From: Thermothelomyces thermophilus ATCC 42464
Taxonomy: Eukaryota; Ascomycota; Sordariomycetes; Sordariales; Chaetomiaceae
Reading direction: 5' to 3'
DNA length: 64,000 bases
Assembly: GCF_000226095.1 (NCBI RefSeq)
Contig: NC_016472.1
Location: 7,812,001-7,876,000, forward strand
Part shown: positions 44,969 through 56,556 of the stretch, in pieces
How positions within the stretch are numbered: the stretch's first letter is position 1
Layout of the letters: each line of letters begins with the position of its first letter
Notes under the pieces: model-generated
Database searches by the model: none
What the model was told of the DNA's origin: nothing
What the model saw: the letters and a program-made list of their open reading frames with translations, nothing else
Position numbers and translations under genes: made by a program

Positions 44969-47041
44969 TTAGACCGGGGCGTGGGTAAACAGATACGAGA
45001 CCGACTCGCCTGCATCGTGAGGTTAGCATAACAAACAGAAAAATGATGGTCAGCAGTGGGTGTCCGTAAATACCATTGTGCGTGCGGCGGATGGCCTGTT
45101 TCACGGGTCAGCAAGCGGTAGACAAACTTGGCTGGGACTAATGGACATTACCTCTGCGATGGTCGGGCTGATGTCAATAACGCGCAGCTTGGGGCACTGG
45201 ACGCGGTTAGCCGAACCCCCCTATAGAACGTCGTTGCCGACATGGCATGGACACCGGAACAACTCACCCGCTCCACCTTGTCTCCGAGCGGCACGGTGTT
45301 GGTGACGACCAGAGACGAGAGGACGCTGGCATTCAGGGTCTCGATGGCATTGCCGGACAGGACACCGTGCGTGACGAGGGCGATGACCGTCTTGGCGCCG
45401 TTCTCCTTCAGCACGGCAGCCGCCTTCACGAGGGTGCCGCAGGTGTCCGCGATGTCGTCTGTAGCCACTCCACGTCAACACTTCACGCACAGTAACCAAC
45501 CAAATGCCGGGAGAAGAGCACGTACCAACCAGGATGGCCACCTTGTCCTGGACGTTGCCCACGAGCACCTGGACCGGCCTTGTCAGCGGCAGCCCTTTTG
45601 CGAATTGTTACCATTCATCCGTCTCCAGCCTTACCATGCGGCCAACCACATTGGGCCTGGGGCGCTCCTTGTGGATCAGTGCGAACGCAGTGTTAAGGTG
45701 ATCGGCAATGGATGTCGCACTTCATACACCGTTAGCCAAAAAACGGGGTTATTTGCATTTTAGGGGTCTAAGACACTGACCGTTTCGCGCCACCGGCATC
45801 GGGAGAGACAATGACCGAGTCTTCCGGGTTGTAGTTCTCTTTGATGTAGCGGAGGAAAGAAGGCTCGGCGTACAGATTGTCCACTTGAGCTAATTAGCCA
45901 TGTTGTGTGCATGACAAGAAGGGTACGGCATCATACCTGGAACGCTAAAGAAGCCTGCCCCGAAATTCAGTCAGCATCATTCGCATTCGTTTATTGGCGC
46001 CCTTGGCTCGAGAACCCTGGACGAGATACTCGGACGCCTGGGAGGCAACAGAGGCTAGAGCGGATGCCGTACCTTGGATCTAGGTTATAATCAGCGAGCT
46101 AGCACACCGACAAAGCCGTACTAGCCTGGCTTACCTGAGAAGCGTGGAGGTCCACCGTGATGATGTCTAAGTGCTGTTAGTCAGCACGACCGCCACAAAA
46201 TATGTTGATGGGAGGGAGGGTTGTGTTGCGGGCGCATACGGTTGGCACCGGCGGTCTGCAGCATGTTCGCGACCAGCCTTGCGCTGATGGGAGCTCGCGA
46301 CTGGCGGTCTCTGGTCAGCAACCGGCCATCTGGAAACATGCAAAAGAGCACGCCGAAAATCGCCGCCGCACCTTATCCTTTTTGTCCTGCCGAGCATAGG
46401 GAAAGTTTGGGCTGCCAGAGTCAGCATCGGCGTGAGCAAACCCACCGACAGGAAGGTCGGGGGAAATCCTCTGCCCGGAGCCGCGACGGGGAGCTCACAT
46501 CACAGCCGTTATTCTCCTGGCACTGCGCGGGGAAAAACAGGTCAGCAACCGCAACGCAGGGGTGCAGTGCATCAGAGCGCCGACGGGTTTAAAAAAAGAA
46601 CCCCTCCCCCCTACCTAGCAGTCCGGCACGCCGAAATCATGATCAACAGCTCCATCAGCCCCTCGTTGACGTCGCCCGTGGCGGTGGATTGCACGATAAA
46701 GACATCCTCGTCGCGGACCGACTCGCCGACCGTGAAGGAGGTCTCCTGGTTCGAGTAGTTGAGGGAGACGGTCCGGGCGACCTCGATGCCGAGCCTGAGA
46801 GCACAACGCGGGCGCGTCAGCGAAGCAGACGAGAATCGCAGGATGCGAAATCACGACAGTGCGTGTCAAATCTCTGCTCCGGTTCCGGGATCTTGCTCCT
46901 TCGATGATGCCCGAAAACGGGAGAGAAAGCATGGGAGGAGGAGGCGGAGAATCGATCATACCGCTTGGCGATCTTCTCGCTGAGGTCGGGGTGGCTGCGG
47001 CCACTGATCAATTTGATCTCGTTTGCCATCTCGGCGGACAT
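44969..47041 (-). CDS. PRS: Ribose-phosphate pyrophosphokinase (PRPP synthetase), 15 exons
   Basis: The enzyme makes PRPP from ribose 5-phosphate and ATP for purine, pyrimidine, His and Trp synthesis. Exons (minus): 47041-46962, 46794-46615, 46522-46499, 46411-46372, 46300-46240, 46166-46135, 46079-46073, 45954-45937, 45883-45781, 45719-45635, 45568-45526, 45458-45268, 45196-45152, 45095-45074, 45009-44969. They total 972 nt, 323 aa, fully in frame, with GT-AG ends throughout. Motifs: [13 protein letters not shown] (start), [28 protein letters not shown] (ATP site), the signature DLHASQIQGFF (spanning exons 6-8), PDAGGAKR, the PRPP loop [10 protein letters not shown] and the C-terminus [10 protein letters not shown], which resembles yeast Prs3 more than Prs1. 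Length is standard. The intron density, with one 7-nt exon, is unusual. Confidence 0.93.
46073..46079 (-). other. Seven-nucleotide microexon of the PRPP synthetase gene
   Basis: ATCCAAG is flanked by an upstream CTAG acceptor and a downstream GTACGG donor. Including it is required to complete the invariant S-Q-I-Q-G-F-F motif in frame between exons 6 and 8. Confidence 0.88.
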
Positions 47042-47896
47042 GGTGAAAGAAGGGGGGGGGACCGGGCGGGCGCCGGGGGACGGGAAACGGCCAAAATGTT
47101 TGCTGCTTGCTTTCTGTTCTGCTTCTTCCTGCAGGTGTTAGCGGGGAACCCTGCTGCGGGGCAGTGACAAGGGCTACTGCACGTACCGGAGACCGACGAG
47201 TTTACCGCGTGTCGGCGCGATAGGCGGGAGTAGGACCGGCGTTCTGGAGGAGATGCGGGCGGTAGGAAACCAATACGCAGTCGGAGAACGCACTGGCGGC
47301 GATCGGGAACGCGGACATGCCCATGCCGGCAAAAAAAGTTGAAAAGAGAGCCGAGTGGAGATGGTCCTGGGCACAACGCCTTAGGTACCTTGTCGGTATA
47401 CCGGCTAGCCTGATTCTCGATGTCAAGCACATGCCGGTGAAGGGTCTTATCGATAAGTTAACTAATGCCGCACGTTTTCTTCAGCGGGGCTCAAGTTTTT
47501 TTTTCTTGGGCTCTTCCGTCATTCACATCTTTTGGTCTGTGATCCGTGCGCCACTTCGGCACCCTGTTCCAACAGCTTGATCCTAAGCTCACGTGTTGTT
47601 ATTTTTTATACTACTTTTTTAATTATACATGTATTCACTTCCTTTCTCTATTTAGACATTTTTACTTTTCACCTTCCAAGACAATAGACTGTTAGGACGG
47701 TCAACTAACAGCAATGGCCATGGCACGGATGACGGAGGACCTGTGTAGAGATGTAATAGATCTACGTCGTCGACACTGAGTAATACAGATGAGTTAGTTC
47801 TAGAGGACCGCAGATGCGTAACTTATAGGCCGGGAATACAGGAATCATTCATATACACTACGTATCGCTCAAAAACCATCCGCTCAGAGAATCGCG
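47042..47896. other. Intergenic, no gene recognised
   Basis: The first 150-300 bp upstream of 47,041 are the likely promoter and leader of the PRS gene; splice-like signals there would allow a leader intron. The rest has no supportable ORF. Confidence 0.45.
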
Positions 47897-50166
47897 TTAT
47901 CGCGCTCCTTGATCTCCCGCAGAAGAAGTCGGCCCCTCACCAGCGGGCGTCTCAGCCAAGACGTCTTCCCCTGCCGGGCCGCTCACCTTGACGCCTTCGA
48001 GGGAGATTTGATCATCATCATCATCACCCGCGTCCTGCCGCTCCCCCCGAGTCGCACCACTCCCACCTCCCCCTGCACCTCCCGGCTCGTCGCTCCTGAC
48101 GCTGCTCGCTTTGCTCACGCTCCGGCTCTCCGGGTCCTCCGCCCTCAGGCCGAGCCGCTTGCCGGCCGCCGGGTCCTCGTCGTTCCCGCCCTTCCAGTCG
48201 GCCGGCCGCAGCTGCGGCACCGGGCTGTCCTTCCCGGGCTCGTTGATGGCCACCCCCGGCAGCGGTGTGGTGACAGCCTTCCCCTCCCCGTTCTCCGGCC
48301 CGGCCTCGCCGCCGGTGGTGCTGCCGGCCACGCGCCAGACGACGGCGAGCCTGTCCAGCGCCCTGGTGCCCCTCCGGCTGGACCCCTTGATGCCGTCCAT
48401 CTTGTCCCAGTCGATCTCGAACACGCCGCTCTCGTCCGCCCGCCCGTCCTGCTCGGGCCCGTTGCCCTCGAAGAAGGCGTTGAACCAGACGTGCGCGACC
48501 GCCGTCACCATGGTCAGCCCCACGCTGGCCGGAGCGCGGTTCCTCCGCTCCACCGAGATGTTGACGTCGCTGTTGGGGATGCGGATCGGTTCCGACGGTC
48601 GGAAGGTGACGACCCGCCCGCCCGGCTCGGAAGGGTCCGCGTAGGCGACCTCGTTCTGCAGGCTGGTCGTCGACTGGGACCGCGGCTCGCCTTGCCCGGC
48701 AGCAGCCGGGGATGACGCGCCCGACGAGGCCTCCGCCGAGTTGCCGGGCGCCGCGAAGGTCTTGCTCTTCCGACTAGCCTCGGCGAAGCCCACGAGGTCC
48801 TTCGAGGAGCCGCGTTTCCGACCCGACAGCTTGCCCATCAGAAGACCCGCAGTCAGTGACGTTTTGAGCTTTTTGGAAGAGCTCCGGGAGGGCACTTCCC
48901 CCTTGTCCTCCCCGTTGCTGCTCGCCGCTCCCTTGGTGATCTCGCGGTAGTCCGCGTCCTCCACCACCTCGCCGGTCTCGTCCACCACCGCTCTGGCGCC
49001 GTACCCGGCCATGTCCTGGACCATGTCGAGGATGCCTTCGCCGCCGGGGGCCCCGGGCTCGATGACGAACCGCTCGGCCGCCTTGAACGTGTGGAACACG
49101 CGGATCTTCCTGCCCTCCTCGGCGAACCCTTCCACGGCGAGCTTGACGCCGTGCCGCAGCCCCCAGACGCGCACCTCGACCACCTCGACGGGCCGGTCGA
49201 CGTACCTCTTGCCGGCCCGGGTCCAGCGGTCCACGTAGCTGACCCACCGCAGCTGGCTGGGGATCGACACGCCCGCGCCGAAGCCGGGCCGCATCCGCCG
49301 CTCGGTGAAGCGCGCCAGCGCGTCCTCGGCCGACCACCCGCACTCGGCGATCAGGTAGCTGCACGCCATGGTGCCCGACCTGCCCTTGCCCGCCTTGCAA
49401 TGCACCACGACGACCCTCTCTCTTTTTCCTTTTCTTTTTCCTTGACCATTTCCTTTCCCATTTCCTTGTCCTCCTCCTATTCCTCCTTCTCCTGCGTTGC
49501 CTTGTTCTTGCCCTTCTTCTTCCCCCTCTCCCGTCTCATTCTTCTTCTTTTCCTCCTCCTCCTCCTTCTTCTTATTCCCGCCACCACCGGCATCATCATC
49601 ATGACCACCATCATCACCATCACGGGCCGGGCCTGCCGACAGCGCGCCGCCGTCCAACCAGCGCCTCATCCCGCCGACGATCCTGGGCACCAGCGCGAAC
49701 GGGGGAGGGTGGTGGTCCGGCCAGGGGAAGTGGCGGATGCGGCCGTGGACCGCCTCGTCCGGGTACCCGGTGCCCTCGGCGCGGAACTCCCAGATGGCCC
49801 AGTCGTCGCCGTGGCGGGCGTCCAGGAAGGCCACGAGGCGGTCGAGAGGGTTGCGGTAGGCCCGCTGCGGGTACGTCTGGGAGGGGCCGGATCTGTTGGC
49901 GTTTCCGACTCGGAGAGAGGGAAATCGATCTTCATTTTAGTCTTGTACAGATCAGAAGCGAGAGTGGCAAGGGCTCGAGATTGTGTGTGTGTGTGCGTGT
50001 GTCTGTCGAAACATAGGAAAAAGCCGGGGGAGGGGTTGTGTTGTGCGGGAGTTGAAGGGAGTACAAACGTTGCGATAATGTTGGAGGTCACATAGCACAG
50101 GTCGAGACCAGTCTCTTGGTGTTTTGCGCGCGGCCCGGCGACGATCTGCCGGAGGATGGAGGCCAT
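47897..50166 (-). CDS. tep1: PTEN-like phosphatidylinositol 3-phosphatase (Tep1)
   Basis: Two exons (50166-50069, 49892-47897) joined over a 176-bp intron give 697 aa. The N-terminus (DLCYVTSNIIATSG, then YRNPLDRLVAFLDARHG) and FPWPDHHPPPF are PTEN-type. The P-loop HCKAGKGRSGT (H197, C198, R204) is complete and includes the two lysines typical of lipid phosphatases, so it should remove the 3-phosphate of PtdIns(3,4,5)P3 at the membrane. A C2-like region follows (GLRHGVKLAVEG ... IRVFHTF; later NISVERR, AHVWFNAFFEG, FEIDWDKMDG). Between the WPD-like loop and the P-loop is a low-complexity Lys/Glu/Gly-rich insert of about 75 residues. The C-terminal 150 residues are disordered. The gene is GC-rich, with large meaningless ORFs on the opposite strand. 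Confidence 0.92.
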
Positions 50167-51121
50167 CTGGTCAGATGGCCTCGGCGTGAAATGATTCTCT
50201 TGAATGAATGCGCTTGGTCGCTGATGAGATGATGGGATCGAATGAGTCAAGGCCAGGCTATATCATTCCTTCCTTTTTCCTCTTGGACTTGGAGTTTCGT
50301 AAATAAATAAACAGGTAAATAAAAAAAATGCTGTGTCCCAAGTCTGGCACCAACCTTCGTGTTGGACGTTGATCAGGTAGGTGCCCTGGGTGCCAAGTAT
50401 GAATGAATGTTGGGCCAAACATAGGACCGGGCCCAGGAACGAGGCACCGAAGAGGGCTCAGCTGCCCCGTTACGACGTCATGGCTGCAGGGAAGTGGGGT
50501 TCTGGGGTAACTACGGATATCCGTACTTGCAGTCGAAGCTTAGCTAACGCAGCAGGGGGTTTCGTGAGGTTGCTGCGCAGCGGCTACATGCCGGGCAGCT
50601 GATTCCCCCATGTCGAAGGCCGACAATGGGCCCCAGGCCTTGCTCTGTACAGCGTAGTGTCTGGTTGGAAAGGGCGTATAGATCAATGTTGACGGTTGTG
50701 AATGCCAAATATGTAAACAAGTCGCAATCGGTCCATTGATACAGGTTAGACATTTTGGTACAGGAATGACGAGACCAATACCAACGAAACCCATCTCCTT
50801 CTCTCCCCCTGAATACTTCCCCGGCCCCTCCCCTATACCAGCAGAAGGGCCGAGGCGAGGCCAACGAAAAGCGCAACTCCGAGCCCTTGCGCATCGACGA
50901 GCCGATCATCCGCCGTCCAATCACTTTCTTCCCTCGGGGCATGCAGTATCCGTCTACCATCTCCTCCTTGAGAATCGAGCCCGCCATCTCCTCGCGCACA
51001 GGCAAACAAATTTCGTCCCCAGGAAGAATCACGGCTGGGTTAGCGTGCTTAAGGTCGCATGAAGCATGGATGCGGAAAGCATTCTTGTCGCGTGCTCGAA
51101 CCGACTTCAAGAAGAGCCCGC
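50167..51121. other. Intergenic, no gene recognised
   Basis: Promoter side of tep1 and 3' side of the Pom33-like gene. Only short ORFs without motif. Confidence 0.45.
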
Positions 51122-52280
51122 TTAAGAGGTCTTCTTGGGGGCGGCAGCACCACTGACGAACTTGTTGACGTCGGTGGCGGCATGGAACTGCCTGGCAGCG
51201 TTCTTCACGCCGTCCCACACCTGGCGAGCCGCCGGGGGAGTACCCTGGGCGCCGACGAGGTTGTCGATTCGGGCCTCGAGCTGGCTGAACGAGTTCTGAA
51301 CGTGGCTGCTCTGGGCATAGCGTGCGCGCAGGAAGGTGGTGTAGACGGCGAACAGGATCCAGGACCGGCGCTGGAAGAAGATAGCGGCCAACAGCAGGCG
51401 GATCCAGAGCGCGATTTCGAGATTCGCCACCACCGACATGGACGAGTCATAGTACCGCTTGACGAACGACTTGATGCTCTCGGAAGCGGGGTGCTGCGTA
51501 TATTGGGGCTTGCCATTGGGCGACGCGCCAGTGGCCGGGGAAATCTGGGTCGGGGGAACGACGGTGGGGATCAGGGTCGCGCCGACGTACGTAGCAACGT
51601 GGAAGACGGAGTAGATGCCGTATGGGAGGAGAGCGAGCGGGTACTGGGGGTTGAAGAGCCAGATCAGGGCCAGAACTTGAGAGCAAAAAGACTGGTTAGC
51701 AAGGAAACTGCAAGGAACCGCAAGCGCCAGAGTTTCGGGGTCAGGCAGGGAGCACATACCGAGATACTGAACGTTCTCATCCGAGAGGTATCCCAGGGCA
51801 CTCGCAGGCGGCTTGGCTCCCGTCTTTTGGCGGGCCCGCAACGTCTTGTAAACCACGATCCCGTAGGTCGCAGCGGCCGAGAGGAAGGCGAAGCGGTAGC
51901 AGAACCGTGCCATGCCCCCGTAGTAGTTCATTCGGAGACATGAGAGGATGTATCGGAAGATGCATAGTAGAGAAAGAGCATGCCTGTGCAAACAGAAATG
52001 TCAGTCGGCAACTTGCGAGGTGCCGTGTGCTTATCGAGGCCAGCTGGGAAAGTGCCTCGGCGTCCTGGTCCTTGGAGCGCCGCACAGGACCTGCCCTAGA
52101 AGTATCTGCAAAATCATGGAACGTACCCAGAAAACCAAGCGACTGATAATTGATCACAGTCAGCCATGCAATGTTCCGTGTCATGACGGCGGATAGAAAT
52201 GCACACATACACTGCAGAGTAACGGCCATCCGTTGCAGCCGCTGGGAGAGCGGGACGTCGGCTGAGGGCGGCGGAGCCAT
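51122..52280 (-). CDS. Pom33/TMEM33 family ER and nuclear-pore membrane protein
   Basis: Four exons (52280-52211, 52142-52127, 51983-51760, 51675-51122) give 287 aa in frame. The second exon is only 16 nt and is needed to read TLQFAWFSGH, a family hallmark. Family features: PLSQRLQ at the N-terminus, FRYILSCLRMNYYGGM, RFAFLSAAATYGIVVYK, ENVQYL, ALIWLFNPQYPLALLPYG and YSVFHVATYVGATLIPT. There are three to four membrane segments with an amphipathic C-terminal region. Yeast Pom33/Per33 and fission yeast Tts1 shape tubular ER and help nuclear pore distribution; the same role is inferred here. The C-terminus APKKTS is lysine-rich. Introns are 68-143 bp. Confidence 0.9.
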
Positions 52281-53568
52281 TGTGCAAGTTAATGAGCTGT
52301 CGAAGGCGATGATCGATCAATCGATGGAATGCAAAGCTGTGTCGAGGGCGCTCTCGTCGCGAACTTTTTGGTGTCGGAGTGAGCTGGCAATGTCGCTCGC
52401 TCGCTCGGGGCTTCGAGTTTGTGGGGAGGAGCAAAAAGGTCGGTTGGCCTTTGAGACTGGGTATTTGGCGATGGTCGGTGCGTCACTGCCAACACCTCGT
52501 AGGAGCTACGCTGGGTGCAGGGCAGGGGTGTGACGTCGCCCTTGTTTGCTCTTTCGGGGTTTGGCGGTAAAGGAAAGTGTGAGATTATGTAGATGAATAC
52601 GGATATAATGTAGATGAATATTAGTTTATATCGATCAGGACACGGCGAAAATGACAAGTTGGCACTTTACAACCTTGCGGCTTCCCGTCAACAATTCGAA
52701 GGTTGCCTTCCGAGCGTTGTTGGCTTTGTCAGGTGCAGTAACTTACTAGCTCACGCCTGAGCTTCCACGTTGTCGTCATCAGCTTCCAGCTCCTCGTGGG
52801 CCCACCACAGGAGCGTCTTGGCAATACCGGACCACGCCTCACGGGATTGCTTCCAAGGGTTGGTCAGCCAGAATCTACTCCGTACTCCGTACTGCGCACT
52901 TCGAATTAGTGCCGTGCATGCTCCACAAAGATCATTGACAATAAAGGGAGCCAACCGGGGTGTAACGCTACAAGTAGCGGGGGGAAATAGGAGGCTAAAC
53001 GGGAAAGTTTTTCCTACCTTGGCTCACCTTTCTGTGTTGCATACATGTATTGTAAGTACACGCATACCAACGTACAAAAGGTAATCCGTACACATACCGA
53101 ATACGCAATCCCGTATGACTTGACACTATTGTGCTGGCACAAGCTGGCAGCCAGCACTAAACTGCTCTCTAGAACTTATTGCTTCTGCCTTTCCATGTCA
53201 CTATCACATCATGAGCTTGCTGGGCTCGCATGATGCTTTCTCGCGTGTCACAGAGCACCTCAGTTTGCGGTTGCCACTTACGTTAGGAAGCACATTGCTA
53301 CATGGGCCGACCTGTCGAAGTGGTGGTTCATTGTCACAAACTTATAACCACCATTTTGAGGAGCCGACTTTTGCCACTTCAGGTACTAGAAGTGGTTGCT
53401 CAACCCGCTTGAGCTTTTCCCCGCTACACAGCATTTCTTCCTGCCGCCATCTTGTATCTACACCAAGCGCCAAACGCCAAAACCTCCATATCAGTAGCCG
53501 GTGTTCCCAAACCCCAAATTGTTGACTTTGACACCAGGCCGCTTTCAGGACCATTGCGAGGATGCCCG
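52281..53568. other. Intergenic, no gene recognised
   Basis: No ORF with a domain. Contains short inverted TTGTCATTGT-type and AT-rich stretches of no clear meaning. Confidence 0.45.
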
Positions 53569-54363
53569 TCATAGCCAACTCCCACCCGGTGGCAGTGGCC
53601 AACCAACGTCGTCCCTAACTGCCGGGACGGGTTCTTGTTCTTGCGGTGAGGGCCGGGGCCTGACGCGCTCCAGCGGACTGGCAAGGATGCAAGCGTATAC
53701 CCGTTCAGCGCTGTCCATGAGATGCGAAGACGCCGTTCGTCTGAGCGGGTTCCCCGCATGTGTCGTGTCCGTTAACGACGTCCCTGTCCTTCGCATTGGC
53801 AGCCTCTGGCCCACGGGAGGAGGCGTTGGAGGCTTCGGCTGTGGCTGGCGTGGCCCGGTCGTATCGGTATTGTCCGCCTTCGCAACTACCGCTGGCGTCA
53901 TTGGGGGCTGCGATCTTGCCTCCGCGCATTGCGTGTCTGCAGACTGAGGTGGCTGCTGCCCTCCTCGTGCTGGCGGGCCTTGCAGCACTGAGCCTTTCCT
54001 CGCGGTGGAACTCGCGACAATCTGCTTTGGGGCGGCGCTCGCTTGCCTTCTTTCTCCATACCCTCGCCTTTTACTTCTCCGTCGACGGAAGAAAAGGTAG
54101 GATCCGAGCACAGTCAACACACATGTTCCTATGGCGGTGGACAAGATGGCTATGATAAAGATTGGCAACCTGACGTAGGCACCTCTATCCTCATTGCCGG
54201 CCTTCTTCCTCTCTCGCCCACGTCAGGTGACTGGTCCGCCGCAGTTCCGACAGTGAAGACTTACGGGAGCAACAGCGGTCGGGTGAGCTGAGGGCAGAGC
54301 ACTCGAGCCCGGGGTCTCGAGTGAAGAGATAGCGTTAGAAGTCGCCGGAATAACAGCCGACAT
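53569..54363 (-). CDS. Single-pass membrane protein, hypothetical
   Basis: Two exons are proposed: 54363-54265 (ATG to a GTAAGT donor) and 54201-53569, joined over a 63-bp intron with a CTGAC branch site and AAG acceptor, giving 243 aa. The first 44 residues are Ser/Thr/Pro-rich (MSAVIPATSNAISSLETPGS) and would be outside. A transmembrane segment follows (PIFIIAILSTAIGTCVLTVLGSYLFF), then a strongly basic stop-transfer FRRRRSKRRGYGERR and a disordered Pro/Arg-rich cytoplasmic tail. The layout resembles small fungal Mid2- or WSC-like sensor tails but no known domain is visible. The first exon rests on splice signals only. Confidence 0.55.
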
Positions 54364-55919
54364 TTTTAACAGGTGCTGAGGCAAATATACTGGCAGTCGT
54401 GTCGCGGATTTCGTACATAGATGCCTTCAGGGCGCTGTCCAATGTGCCCCTGCTTGCACTCTGAGCTTCGACAGTCATCAGAAGGACCCGTTACTCCGTT
54501 AAAGGAATCTAATGTCAGTAGGCTGAAGATATAGCTCCAAGTGAGGAACTGCTAAGTACGACACAAGAATCTTTGGTACATTATTGCTGGTAGGGAGGTA
54601 GGTATATGCAACGGTTGTGGACGGTGATTCTCATGAACATGTGGGCCACCCGAACAACCGTCCGCATCGGCGACGTCAAAGGCGAAAATGAACTCATTTT
54701 GCCGCTCCGAGAACGGCCCATCCAGAACTCGGGAAAACCATGGCCGGCGTCGTCTAAACCAGACGAACTCAGATTGGCAGATATGCTCTCGCCGTTGTCT
54801 GACATTGAGATGGGGCATCTCGTCACCTGACGATGCTCGCGAGCCACTTGAAAGCGGGTGAGAATCGGGGGACTGGGCGCCATCTCAACTTCTCCCACGG
54901 TGCTCGCCTCCGGTAGTGGGTCATCTTGTCTTCAAAGGTGCGCAGATAACACGATCGATCGCGCACCGTCGGGGTCGTGGAGATCGAAGCAAGGCCCAAA
55001 AGAGAATCCTCGGTGTACGCAACAGCCTTGATGGCTGTTATGGCGTAAATGCTCGATGGCTGACCCAGAGTCGCACATTCGGTCAACAAAAGGATTCTGT
55101 TCGTTACCTCGAGTTCAACTGACAGAACACAGGAAATCTTGTAAGCGTCGAAGCGTAGGGAGAGGGAGTCCGCAACTGGGCTCTATAACCGAGCAATGTT
55201 TACTAATATCTCCCATGATCCTTTGATCCTTTCCCGAGTGCCGAGTGGCGGGCCGTCCGACCACTCGACTACTCGGTCAGCAGGCGGCGTATGCGCCGAA
55301 GCGCGTGATGCTGTCAAAGTAAGCAAAAACAAATCGTGATGGCGAAACAAACGGGCCGCACTGGAAGGAAGGCCCCCAGCCATGGACCACCTTGTTAGAA
55401 ACAAAGGGAAGTGCGAACGGCTGGCCAGTGCGCGGTGCTTATCGAGAAGAGTTCGAAAAAAAAATCGCCGAAGCTGAAATCACGGACCCTCTAATTATCC
55501 GTACAGTGTGCCGATGTAAAGCCCTAGAGAGAAGGCTAGTTTCAAGGGAAACTGCAAGCAGACGTTTCGGTAACTGCAGTTGGTCCCGAATTGGTAATAC
55601 TCTTCCTCGCTTCCCCTATCATGAGAACACTGGGCACGTAGGGGTGTAGTCTTATCTTATCAGAGCCCCGCTGCCGCGCATGCACCTCTTGTACTCTGTA
55701 CGCACCAAATTGCTCCGCTCGAGCAGGCTCCCACAGGCCGTGCGTTGGGCTACCAAGGTAAATTTTCCCTGCTACAGTACCAGAAACTTGTCGGCCGGCT
55801 TCGGGACCAGAAACTAAAGGGACATTCGTCTAGCGCGCGTTCAGGCCGCGCTCGCTCTCCTTGACGACTCGGAGCAACCCCACCACACCTCTCAACCGGT
55901 CCTTGGCCCTGGAATCGCA
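54364..55919. other. Intergenic, no gene recognised
   Basis: Small ORFs on both strands without domains. The last 150 bp are the presumed promoter of the rhodanese-like gene. Confidence 0.45.
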
Positions 55920-56556
55920 ATGACCACAATCGGCACTCTCCAACGGCTCTCGGCAGCCTCTCTCTCCAAACTCCTGCTCGCTGCCCAAGAGGCAACAGCA
56001 GCAGGAGACCCCACCATCGCCGTGATCGATGTGCGCGATGACGGTATGTTTAGTTTCGACTTTTCTTCTTCTACCCTGAACCTTGCTCCCCATCCCGTTC
56101 CCTCCCTTCCGGTGGAAAATCAACTTGTAACAAGGCAACTCGCGAGAACGCGATGAACTAACCTGTCCTCCGCTTTTCTCCGCAGACTACATAGGCGGCC
56201 ACATCAAGGGCTCGGTCAACGTGCCCTCGCGCACGCTCGACGCCATGCTGCCCACCCTGGTCCGGCAGCTGCAGGACAAGGAGACGGTCGTGTTCCACTG
56301 CGCCCTGTCGCAACAGCGCGGGCCGGCCGCCGCGCTGCGCTACATCCGGGAGCGCGAGCGCATCCTGTCCGCCAACAAGAAGGCGGCGCGCCCGGAGACT
56401 GACGGCGCTGGTGCTGACCCCGGCGAGGGTGCTGCTGCCAAGGAGCAGAAGGTCTTTGTGCTTGATCGTGGATTCGTCGGTTGGCAGGAGGCGTATGGGA
56501 CGGACGAGCGGCTGACCGAGGACTATCGGAAGGAGTTGTGGGAAGGTGGATATTAG
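55920..56556 (+). CDS. Cdc25/rhodanese-like phosphatase, Ibp1/Ych1/Acr2 type
   Basis: Exons 55920-56043 and 56186-56556, over a 142-bp intron, give 164 aa. A single rhodanese-like domain fills the protein: IAVIDVRDDDYIGGHIKGSVNVPS, then the active-site loop HCALSQQRGP (C80, R86; the CX5R phosphatase form) and the closing VFVLDRGFVGWQEAY. The six-residue CX5R loop separates Cdc25/Acr2 phosphatases and arsenate reductases from sulfurtransferases, which have shorter loops. A small Ala/Glu/Lys-rich insert (about 105-128) precedes the last strand. Fission yeast Ibp1 is the closest characterised type I recall. Arsenate reductase activity is an alternative that the sequence cannot exclude. Confidence 0.87.

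Noticed and set aside
49091-50095. 334-aa plus-strand ORF opposite tep1
   Set aside because: Antisense shadow of a GC-rich gene, low complexity, no domain; the minus strand has clear PTEN motifs.
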